From an uncultured Peptococcaceae bacterium (GTDB lineage Bacteria; Bacillota; Peptococcia; Peptococcales; Peptococcaceae): a stretch of 12,028 nucleotides of DNA. Numbering within the stretch: position 1 is the stretch's first letter; every line of letters begins with the position of its first letter. Below are positions 1 through 6,459 of the stretch, in pieces. Below the pieces are notes generated by a model that was not told where the DNA came from, searched no databases, and saw only the letters and a list, made by a program, of their open reading frames with translations. The stretch spans positions 1-12,028 of the forward strand of contig CAKQDL010000055.1 of the NCBI GenBank assembly GCA_934229395.1, given 5' to 3'. Made by a program: the position numbers and the translations under genes.

Positions 1-29
1 CCTCAAAACAGGGTTCTTCGACAGACTGA

Positions 30-61
30 TAGCACGAAGTGCTACCTATTGCAATTGTAAT
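30..61. repeat. Two small inverted repeats at left edge
   Basis: Positions 30-44 form a short hairpin (TAGCAC, loop GAA, GTGCTA), and 48-61 form a near-perfect 14-nt palindrome (ATTGCAATTGTAAT). Neither is followed by a T-run on either strand, so they do not look like intrinsic terminators. No gene is visible in the first 120 bases. The function is unknown; the stretch may be the edge of a repeat element that continues outside the window. Confidence 0.35.
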
Positions 62-120
62 GCCCCAATAATTATACATATTTATACATTTTACCGATGC
101 GTCTGCGTGCACGCAAGCAA

Positions 121-156
121 AATAAAAAAGCGCCCCTGCAAACCATGCAAAGACGC
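121..156 (-). terminator. Rho-independent terminator after small membrane protein gene
   Basis: On the minus strand an 11-bp stem, including some G-U pairs, spans 130-141 and 146-156 around a TGGT loop. It is followed by a T-rich run (A-run at 124-129 on the plus strand). It lies just downstream of the stop codon at 168 and would end transcription of the 82-residue membrane protein gene. Confidence 0.7.
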
Positions 157-167
157 CTCGCGCAATC

Positions 168-416
168 TTATTTTTCTTTGCCAAACAAGCCATAACGCAC
201 AGCAGTGAGGCCAAAGCACGCAGCAGCGAGCACCACATTGAGACCACTGATGGCAAGATTCAAGCCTCTTAATAATGATTTCTTTTGCATCGGTTTCTCC
301 TTTTTGAGCTGATAGATACCAAGACCAATGGTAGCAAGAAGCAAGCAAGAAAGTTTCACATTCACCTTCAAGCGTTCGTTTCCAAATTCCACATCGTTTT
401 CTTTTGCCAAGTTCAT
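168..416 (-). CDS. Small two-helix membrane protein, unknown function
   Basis: This encodes an 82-residue protein that I do not recognise. The start at 416 is preferred over an upstream ATG at 464 because an AGGAG ribosome binding site (plus-strand 424-428) lies 7 bases before it. The N-terminus is charged and hydrophilic (about residues 1-18). Two hydrophobic segments follow, at about 20-37 and 52-76, separated by a lysine-rich loop (KKEKPMQKK), and the tail is short and basic. This suggests a helical-hairpin inner-membrane protein. A weak promoter-like pair (TTGCGT, 17 bp, TATGCT at 459-464 and 436-441) would give a leader of only about 13 bases, so it is uncertain. The gene has its own terminator and appears monocistronic. 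The hydropathy pattern and ribosome binding site support a real gene; the function cannot be inferred. Confidence 0.65.
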   Translation of the reverse strand: MNLAKENDVEFGNERLKVNVKLSCLLLATIGLGIYQLKKEKPMQKKSLLRGLNLAISGLNVVLAAACFGLTAVRYGLFGKEK

Positions 417-494
417 CGTATCACTCCTTTTATTTAGCATACCCAATTTGCCCCCACCACGCAAGCCCTATTTGCACATTCACCACGTGGTTCC

Positions 495-562
495 CCACCA
501 CTGGCGTAAGGGCATAAGCCTTCTCCTCGCCAGAAGGCTCTAGCCTGATTCGCCACCACTGG
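495..562. repeat. Intergenic hairpin flanked by CCACCACTGG repeats
   Basis: The 270-base gap between the small membrane protein and the tRNA cluster terminator contains a perfect 8-bp hairpin (AGCCTTCT at 517-524, AGAAGGCT at 532-539, loop CCTCGCC). It is flanked by two direct copies of CCACCACTGG at 495-504 and 553-562. A 67-codon minus-strand frame crosses this area but has no convincing ribosome binding site. No gene is called and the role is unknown. Confidence 0.4.
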
Positions 563-652
563 TGTGCGGATGGATGAAGGGTGTTTTTATGTGTGGCGCT
601 GCCGGTGCGTTCTTTGCTGGTGTTTTCCACCACAGTGTGGTTTAGTGCGCAT

Positions 653-687
653 AAAAAAAACCAAGGTCAATGACCTTGGTTTTAAAA
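653..687. terminator. Terminator of the tRNA cluster (bidirectional)
   Basis: CCAAGGTCA (661-669) and TGACCTTGG (671-679) form a perfect inverted repeat. It has an eight-base A-run on the left and TTTT on the right, so it can work on either strand. On the minus strand it lies directly after the tRNA-Phe 3' end at 688 and gives a long U-tract (653-660). It is best read as the terminator of the four-tRNA operon. Confidence 0.85.
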
Positions 688-760
<73 letters not shown>

Positions 761-763
761 ATC

Positions 764-837
764 CGACGCAGATGGGTCTCGAACCCACGACCTCCAGCGT
801 GACAGGCTGGCGCTCTAACCAACTGAGCTACTGCGCC
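764..837 (-). tRNA. tRNA-Asp (GTC)
   Basis: This is a 74-nt cloverleaf. The acceptor GGCGCAG pairs with CTGCGTC (one G-U), and the discriminator is G, as expected for Asp. The anticodon stem CCAGC/GCTGG encloses loop CTGTCAC with anticodon GTC, and the T-arm contains GGGTTCGAGACCC. CCA is not encoded. The gene is separated by 2 bases from tRNA-Val and 3 bases from tRNA-Phe. Confidence 0.95.
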
Positions 838-839
838 AA

Positions 840-912
840 TGGATGATGACGGGCTCGAACCGCCGACCCTCTGCTTGTAAGGCAGACGCTCTCCCAACTG
901 AGCTAATCATCC
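840..912 (-). tRNA. tRNA-Val (TAC)
   Basis: This is a 73-nt cloverleaf. The acceptor GGATGAT pairs perfectly with ATCATCC, and the discriminator is A. The anticodon stem TCTGC/GCAGA encloses loop CTTACAA with anticodon TAC, and the T-arm contains GGTTCGAGCC. No CCA is encoded. It is the second gene of the cluster, 28 bases downstream of tRNA-Glu. Confidence 0.95.
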
Positions 913-940
913 ATGGATGCTTTACAATATGAAATTGTAA

Positions 941-1014
941 TGACCAGTACGGGATTCGAACCCGTGAATGTCAGCGTGAAAGGCTGATGAGTTAAGCCGC
1001 TTCTCCAACTGGCC
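941..1014 (-). tRNA. tRNA-Glu (TTC)
   Basis: This is a 74-nt cloverleaf. The acceptor GGCCAGT pairs with ACTGGTC (one G-U), and the discriminator is A. The anticodon stem TCAGC/GCTGA encloses loop CTTTCAC with anticodon TTC. The T-arm is ACGGGTTCGAATCCCGT. The D-arm (GAG/CTC around AGCGGCTTAA) is typical of bacterial tRNA-Glu. CCA is not encoded. It is the first gene of the Glu-Val-Asp-Phe operon. Confidence 0.95.
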
Positions 1015-1074
1015 ATATATGGCTTGGTGCCGTTCGTTCCGGGGCTTCGTGGCCCGTTCCCTTAAGGCTTGTTT

Positions 1075-1140
1075 ATAATAACATCGCATCCACGATAAGT
1101 CAACAGCTTTTTTAAACTTTTTTACGTTTTTCTTAAATAA
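1075..1140 (-). promoter_or_regulatory. Strong promoter with A-tract UP-like element for the tRNA operon
   Basis: On the minus strand, TTGACT (1098-1103) and TATTAT (1075-1080) are separated by exactly 17 bp, close to the sigma-70/SigA consensus. Just upstream, 1108-1140 holds several A-tracts (A5, A6, A6) spaced roughly one helical turn apart. This resembles the UP elements and curved DNA that boost stable-RNA promoters. Transcription would begin near 1068, leaving a leader of about 54 bases that contains a GGGC/GCCC hairpin before tRNA-Glu. Confidence 0.8.
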
Positions 1141-1192
1141 TCTTTCGAAAACCATGCTTTTTATTTAACGTATGGTTTATTAGTCGTATTTA

Positions 1193-1921
1193 TCACCCGA
1201 TTAGAGATGTTAGCATCCACTGTAGGCCGAAAATAATTGGCTGGTGGAGCAAATAAATGGCCAAAGAATGTTGTCCAAGCCACGAAAAAATCGAAATCCC
1301 CAGCTTTTTTTCTTTTTTCCATCGTCCTTCGCCCCATTTGTAGCAAAAATAGCCAGCCAAAAAGACAAAAAACCACGGCAAAATTGAAAAATAATCAGTG
1401 GAATAAAAGCCTGCCGGTGGAAAGCCCAAGGAGGCGGTAATGAGATTTTGGTAGAGCCCTTGAGGGAGCGCCACGCCAAAGGCCAAATAGCCGTCGCCCA
1501 CGTCCTTAAAAAGGGCGTAGAGGCCCATACATCCTCCCACGCCTAAAAAGGGCTGTACGCGTCTTAAAATAGTCTCTAGGGGCGTGAGGAGCATCATGGA
1601 GGCACCTATGAGGCTCAGCACGCCAAAATATATTTCTGCGCCTTCTATCCATTGGCTAATGGCCGTCACCAAGAGCCCGGCGCCAAAAACCTCGGCGCCG
1701 CGTTTAACAGGGTGGCGCCCCAGACTCCAGCAAAAGCCCGAAAGCAAAATAAAGCTCCAGCAAATGCTTTGCTGCCACAAGCGCCCCCACCATCCCTCAT
1801 ACCACGCAACATTGCGCCCGAAGAGATAAACCATGTTCCACACTGCGTGGTAACCAATCATGCTCACAATCACAAGACCGCGCAGCTCGTCTATGAGCAG
1901 CCAACGTTTTTTCTCGCCCAT
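1193..1921 (-). CDS. DUF1624 / heparan-alpha-glucosaminide N-acetyltransferase-like membrane protein
   Basis: This encodes a 242-residue polytopic membrane protein with about seven hydrophobic segments. The N-terminus reads RWLLIDELRGLVIVSMIGYH; the D/E-LRG motif followed by a membrane helix with a conserved His (His25) is the hallmark of the DUF1624/HGSNAT catalytic family. Further family-like signatures are YFGVLSLIGAS (about 98-108), DYFSILPWFFVFLAG (176-190) and the C-terminal GQHSLAIYLLHQPI (216-229). Members are thought to move acyl groups across the membrane to sugars or glycans, but the substrate here is unknown. The start is supported by GGGAGG 7 bases upstream. The gene has its own TATAAT promoter (1941-1946) and is separated from the upstream nrd operon by a terminator, so it is likely transcribed alone. 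Confidence 0.8.
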   Translation of the reverse strand: MGEKKRWLLIDELRGLVIVSMIGYHAVWNMVYLFGRNVAWYEGWWGRLWQQSICWSFILLSGFCWSLGRHPVKRGAEVFGAGLLVTAISQWIEGAEIYFGVLSLIGASMMLLTPLETILRRVQPFLGVGGCMGLYALFKDVGDGYLAFGVALPQGLYQNLITASLGFPPAGFYSTDYFSILPWFFVFLAGYFCYKWGEGRWKKEKKLGISIFSWLGQHSLAIYLLHQPIIFGLQWMLTSLIG

Positions 1922-1940
1922 CTCCTCGCCTCCCGCTTCT

Positions 1941-1968
1941 ATTATACACTACTAGCGAAAGATAGGCG
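1941..1968 (-). promoter_or_regulatory. Promoter of the DUF1624-like gene
   Basis: A perfect TATAAT (plus-strand ATTATA at 1941-1946) lies 19 bases upstream of the start codon. The -35 region is weak (TCGCCT or TTCGCC at 17-18 bp). It sits between the nrd operon terminator and the DUF1624-like start, so the placement is sensible. The short leader contains the GGGAGG ribosome binding site. Confidence 0.55.
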
Positions 1969-1996
1969 AAAAAAAGCCCGCGCGCTTGGCGCGAGC
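1969..1996 (-). terminator. Terminator of the nrd operon
   Basis: On the minus strand GCTCGCGC (1989-1996) pairs with GCGCGGGC (1976-1983) around a CAAGC loop, followed by T7 (1969-1975). The stem has 8 bp with one G-U. It begins 7 bases after the stop codon of the transglutaminase-like gene and is a clear intrinsic terminator. Confidence 0.9.
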
Positions 1997-2002
1997 CGGT
2001 AT

Positions 2003-2656
2003 TTACAGCTTTCTCAGTGGGGTGTAGCTTGAGAGGCAGCGTGGGGTGCCGTCGTCGCTCCAGATGTGATCGGCGCGCATGACGTCGTCGCTGACGAGGC
2101 AATATTTTGTGGCTGGAATCAGGGTTTCTATGCGTGGGAGCTCATCATGGTCAAGCTCTGAGAGGGGCTTGCCGGCTTCGCCACTGTAGCGCATGGTTTG
2201 TGGGTTGGAGATGATTTCCATGGCCAAATCGAGGTGGTAGCTGCGTCCCTGCACACTGACAACGTTCCAAAGGTGCATTGTTGGCGTGTCCTGATCAATG
2301 AGACACCCCTCTACAAGGCAGCCCTGCACACCAATGCGCGCATCGCACACCAATTCATCGAGGGCGCGGGCAATGCCGTAGCTGCCAGCCATTTGGTTGA
2401 CGAGGGCACCATAGACGGAGGCATAATGCTTACCACGCTCATCCTTTGGCAAAATGGTCACGCCGATGGCGCCACTCAGCTCAAATTCCATGCGTGGGAA
2501 AATGATGTCCTTTTGCAATTTGCGATAAAGATAGCGCACCCTCTCTAGTGGCACGGCGCTAGAGGCCAGGGCCTGGGTGATGTATTTTTCTTTGGCTTGC
2601 GCAAGCTTTTGTGTTTCTTTTTCGCTAAGCACAGGTGTGTCATTGAAGTGTAGCAT
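2003..2656 (-). CDS. Transglutaminase-like protein with catalytic Cys replaced by Ser
   Basis: This encodes a 217-residue, apparently cytosolic protein with no signal peptide or membrane helix. Residues about 79-146 match the transglutaminase-like (papain-fold) core. YGALVNQMAGSYGIARAL (82-99) corresponds to the usual 'YgALv..kavCeGyAkAf' segment. MHLWNVV (127-133) holds the expected active-site His128, and YHLDLAMEI (140-148) holds the Asp143 position. The catalytic Cys is replaced by Ser92 (codon AGC), so the protein is probably inactive as a protease or transglutaminase, or acts differently. The start is supported by GGGAGGA about 7 bases upstream. It lies 24 bases after nrdB and before the shared terminator, so it is probably co-transcribed with nrdAB. 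A link to ribonucleotide reduction is inference from position only. The fold assignment is moderately sure. Confidence 0.6.
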   Translation of the reverse strand: MLHFNDTPVLSEKETQKLAQAKEKYITQALASSAVPLERVRYLYRKLQKDIIFPRMEFELSGAIGVTILPKDERGKHYASVYGALVNQMAGSYGIARALDELVCDARIGVQGCLVEGCLIDQDTPTMHLWNVVSVQGRSYHLDLAMEIISNPQTMRYSGEAGKPLSELDHDELPRIETLIPATKYCLVSDDVMRADHIWSDDGTPRCLSSYTPLRKL

Positions 2657-2680
2657 AGTGCTTCCTCCCGAAATTTTTTA

Positions 2681-3724
2681 TTATAAATCGTCAATCAAGG
2701 CGCTGCTCTTGGCGTAGGCGGTGGAGCGCGCTTCAAAAAAGTCGGTTTTTATCATATTGGCGTTGGCGTATTGGCTGACCCAGTCCATGGATTTCGGCTC
2801 TACGTCGTGGCCTTCATAAATTGGCGCAAAGCCTAGGCTTTCGGCGCGCAAATTGCCCAAATACATGATGTAGTCGCTGACCATTTCTTTAGTAAGGCCT
2901 TCGATGTCGTCGCCAATTACATAATGGCCCCAGGCAATTTCTTGCTCGCAGCCTTCGCGAAGCATGGCGCGGTAAACATCTACCTTGTCGGCATCAAAAA
3001 GCTCTGGGCATTCTTCGCGCAATTCTTTGATGATGCTGCGGAAGAGCCACAAATGGGTGTTTTCGTCGCGGTTGATGTAGCGAATTTCCTGCACTGAGCC
3101 TGGCATACGGTTGTTGCGGCCTAGGTTGTAAAAAAACATAAAGCCGGAGTAAAAATACACGCCTTCTAAAATATAATTGCCCATCACGGCGCGCATAAAA
3201 TTCATTGGCGTTGGATTTTCTTGGAAATCGTTGTAAATAGTACCAATAAATTCGTTGCGACGCAAGAGGTGTTCGTCATTTTTCCACTGATACAAGACAT
3301 TTGTGCGTTCCTGCGGTTCACAGATGGTATCTAGCATATAAGAATAGCTTTGAGAATGCAAGGCCTCTTGGAAAATTTGTATGGATAAACAAAGATTGAC
3401 CTCGTTGGCGGTGATATAGCTGGAGATATTTGGCAAATTGGCTGTTTGGATGCTGTCGAGGAAAATAAGGAAGCTCAGAATTTTGTCGTAAGCGCGGCGC
3501 TCAGCCTCAGGCAGGCGCGGATAGTCGCCCACGTCGGTGTTCATATTGATTTCCTCTGGCACCCAAAAGTTGTTCATGGCTTGGCGGTACCAACCGCTGA
3601 CCCATTGGTATTTCATGTTGTTAAAATCGTTCAAATTGGTGGTGTTGCCGCCTATGATGCGTCGAGCAGCCACCTCGGTATCGCCCTGGGGATTAAAAAG
3701 CGGGCGTTTTTCTATTTTTTCCAT
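2681..3724 (-). CDS. nrdB: Ribonucleoside-diphosphate reductase class I, beta subunit
   Basis: This 347-residue radical-generating subunit pairs with NrdA to reduce ribonucleotides to deoxyribonucleotides. The ferritin-like diiron site is complete. Asp90 (FLDSIQ), Glu120 and His123 (QEALHSQSY), Glu187 (ILEGVYFY), and Glu221 and His224 (RDENTHL) match the six E. coli ligands. Tyr127 is at the radical position (ExxHSxSY), so a canonical tyrosyl radical is expected rather than a Tyr-less Ic or Id type. Whether the metal is Fe or Mn cannot be read from sequence. The start is fixed by AGGAGG (3730-3735) 5 bases upstream, which overlaps the nrdA stop codon. The intergenic gap is 9 bases, indicating translational coupling. 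The length is normal for class Ia beta subunits. Confidence 0.96.
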   Translation of the reverse strand: MEKIEKRPLFNPQGDTEVAARRIIGGNTTNLNDFNNMKYQWVSGWYRQAMNNFWVPEEINMNTDVGDYPRLPEAERRAYDKILSFLIFLDSIQTANLPNISSYITANEVNLCLSIQIFQEALHSQSYSYMLDTICEPQERTNVLYQWKNDEHLLRRNEFIGTIYNDFQENPTPMNFMRAVMGNYILEGVYFYSGFMFFYNLGRNNRMPGSVQEIRYINRDENTHLWLFRSIIKELREECPELFDADKVDVYRAMLREGCEQEIAWGHYVIGDDIEGLTKEMVSDYIMYLGNLRAESLGFAPIYEGHDVEPKSMDWVSQYANANMIKTDFFEARSTAYAKSSALIDDL

Positions 3725-3729
3725 ATTTG

Positions 3730-3736
3730 CCTCCTA
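3730..3736 (-). promoter_or_regulatory. nrdB ribosome binding site overlapping the nrdA stop codon
   Basis: AGGAGG (plus-strand 3730-3735) overlaps the TAG stop codon of nrdA (3734-3736) and sits 5 bases before the nrdB ATG. This arrangement supports translational coupling, which would help balance alpha and beta subunit synthesis. It also decides the nrdB start. Confidence 0.8.
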
Positions 3737-6268
3737 GGATGAGCAGGATTCGCATTCCTCTACCTCTAGGCTCTTGGAGCGGATGTAGTAAATGGTTTTG
3801 ACGCCACATTCCCACGCCTGGATGTAGAGATTTAACACGCCTCTAAAGGTGTAGTCGTTTGTGATATATAGGTTCATACTTTGTGCTTGGTCTATATGAC
3901 GGCTGCGCACGCCGCAAGCGCGCACGCTGTAGCTTTGGTCGATGTGGTGAGCGCTCTTATAATGCCAAAAATTGTCCATAGCGAGCTCTGGCGCCACGCG
4001 CGGCATAAGGCCGTTTTTCTTTTCTTCTAGGAAGAAGCGATCCATAATTGGATCCACGCCGGCGGTGGTGGCGGCAATGATGGAGGTGGATGAGGTTGGC
4101 GCTACAGCCATGAGATAGCCGTTGCGCAAGCCCACCTCGCGTACCTCACTTTTGAGCTTTTGCCAGCGTGCGCTCGTGTAGCCGCGTTTGTCAAAATAGG
4201 CGCCAGTTTCCCAGTCGCTCCCTTCAAAGAGCGGATATTTGCCCTTTTCGCGGGCGTTTTGACAGTTCGCCTTGATGGCTGCATAGTTGATGTTTTCAAA
4301 CACCTCGTCCACAAAGGCCAAATGTTCCTCGCTTTCCCAAGCGATGTGGCGCTTGGCGAGCATATGATGGTAGCCGCTCACGCCAAGGCCAATGGGGCGA
4401 TAACGTCCATTGGTGATTTTGGCATAAGGCAGCGGAAAAAAGTTCAAATCTATCACATTGTCTAAAGCACGCACGGCGCTTTCTACCACCTCTTCTAGGG
4501 CCTGGGTGTTTTCCACGTCCAAATGGCCCAAGGAAAGGCTTGCAAGGTTGCACACCACAAAATCGCCAGGCTTGGTGACGGTCACCACGACCTCTTCGCC
4601 GTCAATGGTTTTGACTGTTTGATCGAGGCTTTCAATGGCGCTCATGTTTTGGGCAATTTCGGTGCAGAGGTTGGAGCAATAAATGATGCCCTTGTCGCCA
4701 TTTGGATTGGCGCGGTTCACAAGGTCGCGGTTAAAGGCAAACGGCGTGCCTGTTTCAACGGCACTTTTAATAATGAGGCGAATCACGTCCTTGATAGGCA
4801 GGGTGCGCTTGGAGATGCGCTTGTCCTGCACGCAATCGAGGTAGCGCGCCGTCCATTCATCGCCAAAATAATCCTCCAAATGGTAGCCCTTGACGGTATA
4901 GACCTCGTGCGGACAAAAGAGATGCCACTCACCTTCAATGTTGTCGCGCGCCTGCTGCCAAAAATAATCGGGATAACACACAGCTGGGAACACATCGTGG
5001 GCCTTCATGCGGTCGTCACCATTGTTGGTACGCAGCGCCAAAAATTCCGGCAAATCGCGGTGCCACACGTCCAAATACACAGCCACCGCTCCTTGACGCA
5101 CGCCAAGCTGGTCTACGGCCACAGCCGTGTCGTTGGCCAAACGAATCCAACGAATCACACCGCCGGCAGCACCCTCAAAGCCACGAATAGAAGAGCCACG
5201 GGCGCGCACCTTGCCAAAATAAAGGCCCATACCGCCGCCGTACTTGCTCACCTGGGCAAAGTTATCAATAGAGCGGTAAATGCCCTCCAAAGAATCTGGC
5301 ACCGTATCAATAAAGCAGCTAGAAAGCTGATGAAAAGGCTTGCGCGCATTGGCCAAGGTTGGGGTGGCCATGGTCACAGAAAGGGTCGAAAGCATATCGT
5401 AAAAGCGCTTGACCCAGTGCATACGCACGCCTCTCTCCTCGAGCATGGCCAAATGGAGGGCAATACCCAAAAACATCTCCTGCACCGTTTCTAGTGGCAC
5501 ATTGGCATGGTTGTGGACCACATAACGCTTTAAAAGAAGCTCTAGGCCCGAATAATTGATCAAATGGTTGCGGCTTTCGTCCATATAGCTTTCGGCCAAG
5601 AGGAGCTCCTCACGGCTGTAATTTTGCATGATGTAGGCGCCATAGAGGCCCTCTTGGGTAAAATAGAGCACCTTGTCGTAAAAATCATCAATGCCGCGCT
5701 CGCGCATTTCCTTGGCGAGCTTGCGCTTAAAATCGTGAAAACAAAGGCGTGCCGCCACAAATTCCCAGCGTGGCGCCTCCTTGGTGGTGAGCTCCACAGC
5801 CGCCTTCACCAAAAAGCGATAGCGCTCATCGAGGTTCAAATTTTCCTTATCGAAGGATTGAAACTTCATATATAAATATTCCAGCGCGTAGGCCTCGTCG
5901 GTAAAATCGCGCTCGATATCCTTCAAAACCTCGTCAAGGTCGCCAGTATCAATAAAACGCGCGGTAATAGCCATACGGAAGCGACGCATACGCTTGCGCG
6001 CCTCGCGATACAAAATAAAGCTGCGAACCTCCTTATAGTAGTTGCGCTCAATGAGGGTCTTTTCGACCAAATCCTGCACATCCTCTACCTGCAGCGCCAC
6101 CCCATGCATGGCCTCCTCGTGCAAACTCGCCTCAATAGCGGCCACCATATCTTCAAGCTCAGCGGGGGCAATGCTGCGCTCCACACTCGCAAAGGCGCAC
6201 TCAATCACACGGGCAATTTTATTGCGCTCATACAACTCCACAGAACCATTTCTCTTAATAATGTCCAT
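3734..6268 (-). CDS. nrdA: Ribonucleoside-diphosphate reductase class I, alpha subunit
   Basis: This 844-residue catalytic subunit is full length and intact. Residues 1 to about 95 form an ATP-cone (IIKRNGSVELYERNKI, later YREARKRMRRFR), implying allosteric activity control by ATP/dATP. Active-site residues are all visible. Cys318 (HQLSSCF) and Cys573 (VVCNLAS) are the redox pair. Asn533, Cys535 and Glu537 (CSNLCTE) contain the thiyl-radical cysteine. Tyr827-Tyr828 (KTIYYIRS) form the end of the radical-transfer path. The tail carries Cys839-x-x-Cys842 for reduction by thioredoxin or glutaredoxin. Together with NrdB this is an oxygen-dependent class I enzyme. The start is supported by AAAGGATG 7 bases upstream. 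It heads an operon with nrdB and the transglutaminase-like gene. Confidence 0.97.
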   Translation of the reverse strand: MDIIKRNGSVELYERNKIARVIECAFASVERSIAPAELEDMVAAIEASLHEEAMHGVALQVEDVQDLVEKTLIERNYYKEVRSFILYREARKRMRRFRMAITARFIDTGDLDEVLKDIERDFTDEAYALEYLYMKFQSFDKENLNLDERYRFLVKAAVELTTKEAPRWEFVAARLCFHDFKRKLAKEMRERGIDDFYDKVLYFTQEGLYGAYIMQNYSREELLLAESYMDESRNHLINYSGLELLLKRYVVHNHANVPLETVQEMFLGIALHLAMLEERGVRMHWVKRFYDMLSTLSVTMATPTLANARKPFHQLSSCFIDTVPDSLEGIYRSIDNFAQVSKYGGGMGLYFGKVRARGSSIRGFEGAAGGVIRWIRLANDTAVAVDQLGVRQGAVAVYLDVWHRDLPEFLALRTNNGDDRMKAHDVFPAVCYPDYFWQQARDNIEGEWHLFCPHEVYTVKGYHLEDYFGDEWTARYLDCVQDKRISKRTLPIKDVIRLIIKSAVETGTPFAFNRDLVNRANPNGDKGIIYCSNLCTEIAQNMSAIESLDQTVKTIDGEEVVVTVTKPGDFVVCNLASLSLGHLDVENTQALEEVVESAVRALDNVIDLNFFPLPYAKITNGRYRPIGLGVSGYHHMLAKRHIAWESEEHLAFVDEVFENINYAAIKANCQNAREKGKYPLFEGSDWETGAYFDKRGYTSARWQKLKSEVREVGLRNGYLMAVAPTSSTSIIAATTAGVDPIMDRFFLEEKKNGLMPRVAPELAMDNFWHYKSAHHIDQSYSVRACGVRSRHIDQAQSMNLYITNDYTFRGVLNLYIQAWECGVKTIYYIRSKSLEVEECESCSS

Positions 6269-6307
6269 GTGTTCATCCTTTCTAGATTCTCAAAATTCCC
6301 ATCCTTA

Positions 6308-6337
6308 ATATTACCCCATTTGTCCTATTTTTGTCTA
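6308..6337 (-). promoter_or_regulatory. Candidate nrd operon promoter
   Basis: In the roughly 150-base gap upstream of nrdA, TAGACA (6332-6337) and TAATAT (6308-6313) are 18 bp apart on the minus strand. This would give a leader of about 33 bases. The match is reasonable but not perfect. I did not see the paired 16-bp NrdR boxes that often control nrd genes. Confidence 0.4.
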
Positions 6338-6420
6338 CTCACGAACCATTAAGATATTTTTTCACTTATAAGCGCCCCACCCACACGCCACGCTATAAAT
6401 ATATTTTAACCATACCCACC

Positions 6421-6451
6421 AAAAAAGCCGCACCCCTAAGGGCACGGCCTG
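6421..6451 (-). terminator. Terminator of the fic gene (copy A of a repeated hairpin)
   Basis: On the minus strand GCCGTGCCC pairs with GGGGTGCGGC-side bases around a TTA loop, giving about 9 bp with two G-U pairs, followed by T6 (6421-6426). It starts about 9 bases after the fic stop codon. Its 31 bases match the terminator at 7831-7861 at 29 positions, and both differences fall in the loop area. Confidence 0.88.
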
Positions 6452-6459
6452 CAAACAAT

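Noticed and set aside
1..120. Complete insertion sequence at the left edge
   Set aside because: Only short inverted repeats are seen. No transposase frame or paired terminal repeats with a target duplication are present in the window.
430..633. Minus-strand 67-codon frame in the gap after the tRNA cluster
   Set aside because: It runs through the hairpin and repeats, overlaps the ribosome binding site of the 82-residue gene, has no clear ribosome binding site, and its translation looks random.
1148..1178. Possible terminator after the DUF1624-like gene
   Set aside because: The AAACCAT/ATGGTTT stem has only 7 AT-rich pairs, a 16-base loop and a short T-run, so it is too weak to call.
4523..5494. 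Long plus-strand open frame of 323 codons
   Set aside because: It lies wholly antisense to the intact nrdA coding sequence, has no recognisable domain or good ribosome binding site, and is a typical shadow of a GC-biased gene on the other strand.
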